Assembly (NCBI GenBank): GCA_025359565.1
Contig: JANYFY010000016.1
Coordinates: 176,229 to 240,228 of the forward strand
Direction: 5' to 3'
Source of the DNA: Gammaproteobacteria bacterium
GTDB taxonomy: Bacteria > Pseudomonadota > Gammaproteobacteria > Steroidobacterales > Steroidobacteraceae
DNA length: 64,000 nucleotides
Part shown: positions 58,465 through 64,000 of the stretch, piece after piece
How the letters are laid out: each line of letters begins with the position of its first letter
Position numbering within the stretch: position 1 is the stretch's first letter
The notes under the pieces: generated by a model
What the model saw: only the letters and a program-made list of their open reading frames with translations
Told to the model about the DNA's origin: nothing
The model's database searches: none
Translations under genes and position numbers: made by a program

Positions 58465-60360
58465 CTAGCAAGCGGCGTCTACTAGGCGAGGCATTTTTGG
58501 CTTCCACCAGCTTGTTATCTGGGTCCGTAGTGAAGAAAAATCAAGCCCGGCATCAGTGAGACATTGCTCGCGCGTACCGTGCGCGATGACCTGATCGGGA
58601 ATTCCAATGTGCAATAGACCGGCTCGACTGCCTATAGTCGCCAAATATTCGCCCACGGCACTTCCCGCACCGCCGGCGATGACATTTTCTTCTAGGGTTA
58701 CTAGGTGAGTATGTTTGTCCGATAGGCGTGCAATAAGCGCGGTATCAATGGGTTTTACAAAACGCATATTGATGACAGTCGCATCGAGTTCTTCACCAAG
58801 GCGGTGTGCGTTGGCGAGCATACTACCGAACGCTAGGAGAGCAAGGCCATTACGACCTTCACGAACAATAACGCCGCGCCCTAAGGGTAGTGGGTGCATT
58901 TGTTCTTGCAGCGCGACGCCCGGTCCCGCGCCGCGCGGATAGCGAACCGCGGTGGGTGTTCGCAGCGTGGTCGCCGTAAATAACATTTGGCGGCATTCGT
59001 CCTCGTTGCTGGGAGCCATGATCACCATATTGGGGATGCAGCGCAGAAAACTGAGGTCATAGCTGCCTTGGTGTGTTGCCCCGTCACCACCGACAAGGCC
59101 CGCTCGATCGATGGCAAATATGACCGGTAGATTTTGCAACGCTACGTCGTGGATCAGTTGATCATAGCCGCGTTGCAAGAACGATGAATAAATGGCGACT
59201 ATGGGTTTTGCTCCTTCGCAGGCTAGCCCCGCCGCGAAGGTGATTGCGTGTTGTTCGGCAATACCCACGTCGAAATAACGTTCTGGAAATTTTTTTTCAA
59301 ACTCAACCAGCCCCGATCCTTCGCGCATCGCCGGGGTAACCGCCATAATAGTAGGGTCTCGTGTCGCCATCTCGCATATCCATGCGCCAAAGATTTGCGA
59401 GTAAGTGGGACCACTGGTTTGCTCTTTAAAAATGGTGGCACTCGCGGCGTCGAAAGGACCCGGACCATGCCATTTGATGGGGTCGGCTTCGGCGGGCGCA
59501 TAACCCTTACCCTTGCGGGTGACTACATGCAGCAATTGCGGGCCGCGCAGGTCGCGCATATTTTCCAAGGTTTTTAACAACGCTGGCAAGTCATGACCAT
59601 CGATCGGGCCAATGTAGTTTAAACCCATTTCTTCGAACACCGTGCCGGGAAGCACCATGCCCTTCATATGCGATTCGGAGCGGCGCGCAAGCTCCCATAC
59701 CGTAGGCATACGGCGCAAAACTTTCTTACCACCGGCACGGAGCGTGGCATAGACTTTGCCGGATAACACGCGCGCGAAGTAGTTGGACATCGCTCCGACG
59801 CTACCTGATATCGACATATCGTTGTCGTTCAAAATCACCAGTAGGTCTACATCCAAGCTGCCCGCATGATTAAGCGCTTCGAATGCCATGCCCGCCGTCA
59901 TTGATCCATCACCGATAATAGCTACTGCGCGGCGTCGCTCACCCTTAGCTGCCGAAGCTATCGCCATTCCTAAAGCTGCGCTGATTGAGGTGCTGGAGTG
60001 GCCGACCCCAAAAGTATCGAATTCACTCTCTGCGCGAGTCGGGAAGGGTGAGAGACCGCCCTGTTGCTTGATGGTGTGAAGCTGATCGCGGCGACCGGTG
60101 AGAACTTTATGGGGGTACGCCTGATGCCCGACATCCCACACCAAGCGATCGTGGGGTGTATCAAAAATCGCATGCAATGCGACGGTGAGCTCGACCGTTC
60201 CTAGACCTGCTGCAAAATGCCCGCCCTTGCGACTCACGGTGGCAATTAGAAAGCGACGCACTTCATCAGCGAGCGCGCCCAAGTCCGAACGCGCCAGCTT
60301 GCGTATATCCGCAGGGGCATCGATGGCGGATAGTAGGGGGAAATCGTCGGCGAGCGTCAT
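58465..60360 (-). CDS. dxs: 1-deoxy-D-xylulose-5-phosphate synthase Dxs
   Basis: The 631-residue protein is a thiamine-diphosphate enzyme of full length. Motifs are [73 protein letters not shown] (thiamine-binding), [35 protein letters not shown] and [19 protein letters not shown]. It makes deoxyxylulose phosphate, the first step of the MEP isoprenoid route. With ispA and xseB it forms the usual gammaproteobacterial cluster. Confidence 0.98.
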   Translation of the reverse strand: MTLADDFPLLSAIDAPADIRKLARSDLGALADEVRRFLIATVSRKGGHFAAGLGTVELTVALHAIFDTPHDRLVWDVGHQAYPHKVLTGRRDQLHTIKQQGGLSPFPTRAESEFDTFGVGHSSTSISAALGMAIASAAKGERRRAVAIIGDGSMTAGMAFEALNHAGSLDVDLLVILNDNDMSISGSVGAMSNYFARVLSGKVYATLRAGGKKVLRRMPTVWELARRSESHMKGMVLPGTVFEEMGLNYIGPIDGHDLPALLKTLENMRDLRGPQLLHVVTRKGKGYAPAEADPIKWHGPGPFDAASATIFKEQTSGPTYSQIFGAWICEMATRDPTIMAVTPAMREGSGLVEFEKKFPERYFDVGIAEQHAITFAAGLACEGAKPIVAIYSSFLQRGYDQLIHDVALQNLPVIFAIDRAGLVGGDGATHQGSYDLSFLRCIPNMVIMAPSNEDECRQMLFTATTLRTPTAVRYPRGAGPGVALQEQMHPLPLGRGVIVREGRNGLALLAFGSMLANAHRLGEELDATVINMRFVKPIDTALIARLSDKHTHLVTLEENVIAGGAGSAVGEYLATIGSRAGLLHIGIPDQVIAHGTREQCLTDAGLDFSSLRTQITSWWKPKMPRLVDAAC

Positions 60361-60407
60361 GATTACAAGTTTACAGTGCGCAGTGTCTAAACTCGACGCT
60401 CAGGACC

Positions 60408-61304
60408 CTAAACTCGACGATCCACCACGAAACTTGCTAGCCAGGCCAATACTTCCCCGCCGCGACCTAACGGCTCCAACCGCCCACAGGCACGCGCTTT
60501 GAGCGCTTGAGCGTGCTGCTTAGCCGCATCAAGCCCGAGAATACTCGGGTAAGTGGGCTTGGCGCGCGCGGCATCAACTCCGATGTTTTTGCCTAAGTCT
60601 TCAGGGCTGCCTTCCACATCCAAAATGTCATCCTGAATTTGAAAGGCGAGTCCGATATCTTGAGAATAAAGGTCTAAGGCCTGCCACTGGAGGGAGGTCA
60701 GGTCGGGGGCGCAACTAGCTGCAATCAGTACGCTGGCGCGAATTAAGGCGCCAGTCTTGAGTCGATGCATGGCCTCCAATTCATTAATATCCAGTCGGCG
60801 ACCTACCGCAGCAAGATCGAGCGCTTGGCCACCTGCCATGCCGTTGGTACCGCTCGCATCGGCTAAGATTTGTATCATTTTGAGGCGTGACGCGCAGCTT
60901 GCGCCAAAGGCCTCCTCTCGGGCCAATAGTGAAAAAGCTAGGACCTGGAGTGCGTCGCCGGCCAATATGGCTGTAGCCTCATCAAACGCGCGGTGGGTAG
61001 TGGGCTGTCCGCGACGCATATCGTCGTTGTCCATGGCAGGTAAATCGTCGTGGACCAGCGAATAGGCATGAATAAGCTCAACCGCAGCCGCGGGGGCATC
61101 CAATCTAGCGATCGGCACGCCAAGGGCGGCTCCGGTGCAGTACACCAACAAGGGCCGCAAGCGCTTGCCGCCGCCTAATACTGAGTAACGTTGTGCGGCA
61201 TGCAATCTTTGCGGTACTTGATCGGCGGCAGGTAGTGAAGCTTCGAGTACCGTTTCAATGCGGGATTGATAGCCACGCAGAGTGGCGTCAATACCGGCAT
61301 TCAT
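60408..61304 (-). CDS. ispA: Geranyl/farnesyl diphosphate synthase IspA
   Basis: The 298-residue protein is a short-chain trans-prenyltransferase. Motifs are GGGKRLRPLLVYCTG, the first Asp-rich motif SLVHDDLPAMDNDDMRRG, HRAFDEATAILAGDALQ, MAGGQALDLAAVG, KTGALIRASVLIA and the second Asp-rich motif FQIQDDILDVEG. It chains DMAPP and IPP to farnesyl diphosphate. The start overlaps the xseB stop by four bases (ATGA). Confidence 0.96.
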   Translation of the reverse strand: MNAGIDATLRGYQSRIETVLEASLPAADQVPQRLHAAQRYSVLGGGKRLRPLLVYCTGAALGVPIARLDAPAAAVELIHAYSLVHDDLPAMDNDDMRRGQPTTHRAFDEATAILAGDALQVLAFSLLAREEAFGASCASRLKMIQILADASGTNGMAGGQALDLAAVGRRLDINELEAMHRLKTGALIRASVLIAASCAPDLTSLQWQALDLYSQDIGLAFQIQDDILDVEGSPEDLGKNIGVDAARAKPTYPSILGLDAAKQHAQALKARACGRLEPLGRGGEVLAWLASFVVDRRV

Positions 61305-61555
61305 TGCGGTTTGGCGGGATCGAAGTCGGTGATGGCAGCATCGCCTGCCTTCTTCATCAAAATCTCGACCTTTTGTTCGGCTTCCTTAAGCGCCGTTTGG
61401 CAATTTCGCGTCAAAATCACACCGCGCTCAAATGCGGCAAGGGACTCCTCCAAAGGTAAATCGCCGGTTTCCAGACGATCTACTAACACCTCAAGTTCCT
61501 GCATGGCCGTCTCAAAATCGGGTTTGCTAGGTTGCTCAGCTTTAGGTTTGGACAT
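61301..61555 (-). CDS. xseB: Exodeoxyribonuclease VII small subunit XseB
   Basis: The 84-residue protein has the XseB core DFETAMQELEVLVDRLETG, DLPLEESLAAFERGVIL and NCQTALKEAEQKVEILMKK. With XseA it degrades single-stranded DNA. It lies first in the xseB-ispA-dxs operon. Confidence 0.96.
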   Translation of the reverse strand: MSKPKAEQPSKPDFETAMQELEVLVDRLETGDLPLEESLAAFERGVILTRNCQTALKEAEQKVEILMKKAGDAAITDFDPAKPQ

Positions 61556-61686
61556 AGATGAGAACGGTACACAGCCCGCAGGGCGCGGTCAAACACAAAC
61601 TATATAATTCATAACCGTGAACTGTATCACGAGCCTTTATGCGGCAAGACTATCGCAATTAGGTATCATTCTAAAAGAAAATCAAT

Positions 61687-62109
61687 ATGCACAATTCAGT
61701 AAAAAAGTGGGTTTTTTGTGGGTCGTTAGAGGTGCTCGCCGTGACCTTAGTAGCATGCGGACCCAAACATGAGGCTCCCGTAACCGTTGGCGATATGATG
61801 GATGATCGAGTGGTGCTGGACGGGATTCTGTTGAAATGTAGCCGTACACCGTCAAAAATGAATTCCGATTCGGATTGTATCAATGCGCGGGTCGCAATTG
61901 AGCGTTTGGCTAAAGTCAACGAGCTAGGCGAAGAAAAGAAACATGCTGAAGAATTCGAGCGGGTGCGCGAGCAACTGAGGGTTTCTGAAGCGCGTAACCA
62001 TCAGATGGATACCCATCCGAAGCTCGATGGGTACAGCTTGCCGGTAGTGCCGGTCGAGCCCGTAGAGTCACCTGCTTCCTCAGCGTCAGCGAGCCCGCCC
62101 AAACCCTAA
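61687..62109 (+). CDS. EexN-like lipoprotein
   Basis: The 140-residue protein has a basic start and hydrophobic core ending in a lipobox (VTLVACGPKHE). The mature part has TVGDMMDDRVVLDGILLKCS and SDCINARVAIERLAK, which match the EexN family: a conserved 'leaves/does' acidic stretch then Cys-x-x-x-x then Cys-x-N-A. The tail is Pro/Ala/Ser-rich. EexN was named for entry exclusion on conjugative IncN plasmids, but relatives occur widely on chromosomes. No conjugation genes are nearby, so exclusion activity should not be assumed. Confidence 0.7.
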   Translation: MHNSVKKWVFCGSLEVLAVTLVACGPKHEAPVTVGDMMDDRVVLDGILLKCSRTPSKMNSDSDCINARVAIERLAKVNELGEEKKHAEEFERVREQLRVSEARNHQMDTHPKLDGYSLPVVPVEPVESPASSASASPPKP

Positions 62110-62128
62110 GCCTCAGCTTTTGCTAGAT

Positions 62129-62145
62129 CGGCGTCGTTCACGCCG
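62129..62145. terminator. Short hairpin after the EexN-like gene
   Basis: CGGCGT (62129-62134), CGTTC loop and ACGCCG (62140-62145) form a six-pair stem about 20 bases after the stop. No T-run follows, so it is a weak candidate. Confidence 0.3.
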
Positions 62146-62199
62146 TGACTGTTCGCGCTGTGACTTGCCTCTTGGCGCGCGCGGTTACACACTACGTGT

Positions 62200-62862
62200 A
62201 TGTCAATCTTTAATCGAACTCCGATAATGCCGACTGCTGAAATGGCTCCGCGCGGTCGTAACGAACCTGTCACTGTATCCCCGCGACATTTTGTGTCGCA
62301 ACGTGCGGTGGTTGCGCCTTTTCCTGCGGGGTCGGCGATTGCGATATTCGGCTTGGGATGTTTTTGGGGAGCAGAAAGAAAGTTTTGGCAAACACAAGGC
62401 GTGTACTCAACGTCGGTAGGATACTGCGGCGGTTTCACGGTGAACCCAACTTACGAAGAAGTGTGTACGGGCCTGACGGGACACAATGAAGTGGTGCAGG
62501 TGGTGTTCGAGCCGTCTGCGTTGAGCTACGCCGATTTGCTTCAGGTTTTTTGGGAGTCGCATGATCCCACGCAGGGTATGCGTCAGGGAAATGATGTCGG
62601 TACTCAGTATCGCTCGGGCATATATACGCGTGGAGCAGATCAGCAAGCTGCTGCAGAAGCCTCGCGAGTGGTGTACGGCGCGGCGTTGATGCACGCGGGA
62701 TTATCAGCGATCACGACCGAAATTATTCCTGCGACCGTATTTTATTATGCAGAGGATTATCACCAGCAGTACCTCGCGAAGAATCCGAATGGGTATTGCG
62801 GGATTGGGGGATGCGGGGTGCCCTTTAAACTCGCGGAGTTACAGGTGGGGGAGAAGGCGTAA
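62200..62862 (+). CDS. msrA: Peptide-methionine (S)-S-oxide reductase MsrA
   Basis: The 220-residue protein has the catalytic Cys54 in [55 protein letters not shown] and [19 protein letters not shown] with the C-terminal GIGGCGVPF (resolving cysteines). The 45-residue N-terminal extension is like that of long actinobacterial and xanthomonad MsrA. It repairs oxidised methionine. No msrB lies beside it. Confidence 0.96.
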   Translation: MSIFNRTPIMPTAEMAPRGRNEPVTVSPRHFVSQRAVVAPFPAGSAIAIFGLGCFWGAERKFWQTQGVYSTSVGYCGGFTVNPTYEEVCTGLTGHNEVVQVVFEPSALSYADLLQVFWESHDPTQGMRQGNDVGTQYRSGIYTRGADQQAAAEASRVVYGAALMHAGLSAITTEIIPATVFYYAEDYHQQYLAKNPNGYCGIGGCGVPFKLAELQVGEKA

Positions 62863-63097
62863 CTTCGAGGTTGATTTGGTTTCCATCAGGAAGCCAAGGT
62901 GTTACCAATTCGATACGCGACTTTCTGCAGGAAAACCCCGCCGGATTTCGGCGTTGAGGTCTACCGGAAGTCTACCGGTGTTTCGGGCCTGGGACAGTCC
63001 TCGGGGAAGGACTGGCAATTCTGGCAATCGCGACGGGCTGCAGGTTTCAGGTTCGCCCTTGGTCTGGAGCTATAGTGAGACTTGTCAAAAGGACCCT
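62863..63097. other. Intergenic region after msrA
   Basis: I see no gene in these 235 bases. They hold a nine-base direct repeat GTCTACCGG (62959-62967 and 62970-62978) and a seven-pair hairpin CAGTCCT/AGGACTG with a six-base loop (62995-63014) that may end the msrA transcript. AAAAGGA before 63098 is a plausible ribosome site for the broken gene that follows. Confidence 0.4.
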
Positions 63098-63791
63098 ATG
63101 AACACCGAAGTAAGATCCCCAGCAGCGACCACGTCCGTTCATCCGGTGACTCCCCCGATTGGGCGCCGCCGATCGGCGCGTGCACTCATCGGATGGCTCC
63201 CACAGGAGCAGGCATGCGCCATGCTGGTGGGAGTTCCGCAGCCAGCACCCTTCGCCGCCGCCATAGTTGAGCGAGCAACCAAGGCGCTGGCTGCGGTGGC
63301 GGCACGACCAGCCGTTCAAAGCAGAAGGATGGCGACCATCGATTGTTGATCGTCGGTATGTTCGGGCACTACAACCGATAGTGCATTCCGATCATGCAGA
63401 CGAGCGTACGGGTGATGGTGTAAGCGGCGATATGCTGTCGCTTGCTCGCATCACGCTTCCCATCACGCGCTCCAAAGAGTTCATGCACTGTGAAAACGCA
63501 CCGGATAGTCGACGATGGACTCTGACCTGCCGAAATCGGCATCTTCGAATCCTGCAACCTCTCCAACCCGATCCGACCACATTCATTTAGGAAGAGTCAA
63601 AGTACGATCCGAAACCGTTCGGGTTCATGGTTGAGCTGTCTCGCAGCTACGTAAAAGTTATCCAATGGCGAGGGATCTACATGCTTTTCGATGGATACCA
63701 TCGAACTCATGGGCTCCTGATGCGCGGCATCTATGGGGGTCCACTTGTTTTTGATGTAATTAGTAACGGTACAAAATGTCGTAAAATATAG
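63098..63791 (+). pseudogene. Broken gene of unknown family (one frameshift and one in-frame stop)
   Basis: From an ATG at 63098 (AAAAGGA just upstream) the frame reads MNTEVRSPAATTSV, then RRSARALIGWLPQEQACAM and ERATKALAAVAARPA. Near 63310 coding quality moves to another frame: GWRPSIVDRRYVRALQPIV, SGDMLSLARITLPITRSKE and RRWTLTCRNRHLRILQPL. TAG at 63588-63590 interrupts that frame. Beyond it the same frame goes on as YDPKPFGFMVELSRSYVKVI, QWRGIYMLFDGYHRTHGLL and MRGIYGGPLVFDVI to TAG at 63789-63791. The protein would be about 230 residues if repaired. I do not recognise the family. Sequencing error could explain one lesion, but two make decay more likely. Confidence 0.65.
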
Positions 63792-64000
63792 AGGCCATGG
63801 TCGATAACACTTTGATAATTAATTGTTTTCTGTTACCGCTTTTGCGCAGACGCGTACCTATAAGAATCAAGGAGTTGTTAGCGCGGGCCGACTCCAAAAA
63901 TGAGCTATTTTCGAAATTCTAACTAATTGCATTATCTGGTATTGGCGCGACGCTAAATGGCGAACAGGAAATCACGCAAAATCAGCCCTATACGCTGCCC
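63792..64000. other. Right-edge stretch without a supported gene
   Basis: The last 209 bases are AT-rich and contain no gene I can support. On the minus strand, a frame reading GQRIGLILRDFLFAI then a stop enters from the right edge and could be the C-terminus of a gene beyond the window. Sixteen codons are too few to claim it. Confidence 0.3.

Noticed and set aside
61687..62109. A conjugative element around the EexN-like gene
   Set aside because: No relaxase, type IV secretion or integrase genes are nearby, and the neighbours are core chromosomal genes.
62747..63349. A single 200-residue gene covering the msrA end and beyond
   Set aside because: Its first half is an out-of-frame reading of msrA and noncoding DNA. 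Only the part after 63098, with its own ribosome site, looks like protein.
1..64000. Search for CRISPR arrays, rRNA, tRNA, insertion sequences and prophage
   Set aside because: No regularly spaced repeats, rRNA-like blocks, cloverleaf-type candidates, transposase motifs or phage structural genes were seen by eye.

Overview
The window looks like chromosomal DNA from a free-living gammaproteobacterium with Xanthomonadales, Nevskiales or Steroidobacter-like traits. The evidence is gene order typical of that class (glyA-nrdR-ribD-ribE-ribBA-ribH-nusB-thiL, dxs-ispA-xseB), an NAD-dependent formate dehydrogenase operon, large TonB-dependent receptors, and a carbohydrate locus with a flavin-dependent halogenase-like gene of the kind seen in Xanthomonadales, Caulobacter and sphingomonads. 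This taxonomic call is inference. I saw no rRNA, tRNA, CRISPR array, insertion sequence or prophage.

Region 1 (1 to about 18.4 kb) is an accessory carbohydrate locus. It holds a left-edge six-hairpin-like protein cut by the window boundary, three GH144/glycoamylase-like proteins (two lipoproteins and one long secreted multidomain protein), an OpgD/GH186-type protein, an Oar-like TonB-dependent receptor followed by a tryptophan-halogenase-family flavoprotein, and a secreted alpha/beta hydrolase. It also has a decayed GH39 xylosidase remnant, a FucP-type sugar permease, and an operon of sugar-porter MFS, phytanoyl-CoA-dioxygenase-like protein and cytochrome b561. Because GH144 and GH186 are both beta-1,2-glucanase families, the best reading is a system for taking up and degrading beta-1,2-glucans or osmoregulated periplasmic glucans. 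This has not been tested.

Region 2 (18.5 to 27 kb) has MarC, a quinone oxidoreductase, a HemD-like protein, and then glutathione-dependent formaldehyde-activating enzyme (gfa) facing the fdsGBAD formate dehydrogenase operon, a plausible one-carbon detoxification unit.

Region 3 (27 to 42 kb) is mixed: a retropepsin-like protease, a YXWGXW lipoprotein, a homocysteine methyltransferase, an orphan lpxD, an RhtA-type exporter, a ZIP transporter and a cystathionine-gamma-synthase-family enzyme. It continues with a second TonB receptor paired with a small Cys/His protein, a Gly/His-rich secreted protein, a two-component system and an orphan type VI-type FHA protein (TagH).

Region 4 (41.7 to 62.9 kb) is core metabolism and translation: DUF1820, purL (with an in-frame 18-bp triplication), ettA, a histone-deacetylase-like protein, glyA, nrdR, the riboflavin operon with nusB and thiL, a kinase/cyclic-nucleotide-domain fusion, folE2, dxs, ispA, xseB, an EexN-like lipoprotein and msrA. 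The right end (62.9 to 64 kb) holds a frameshifted and nonsense-interrupted gene of unknown family.
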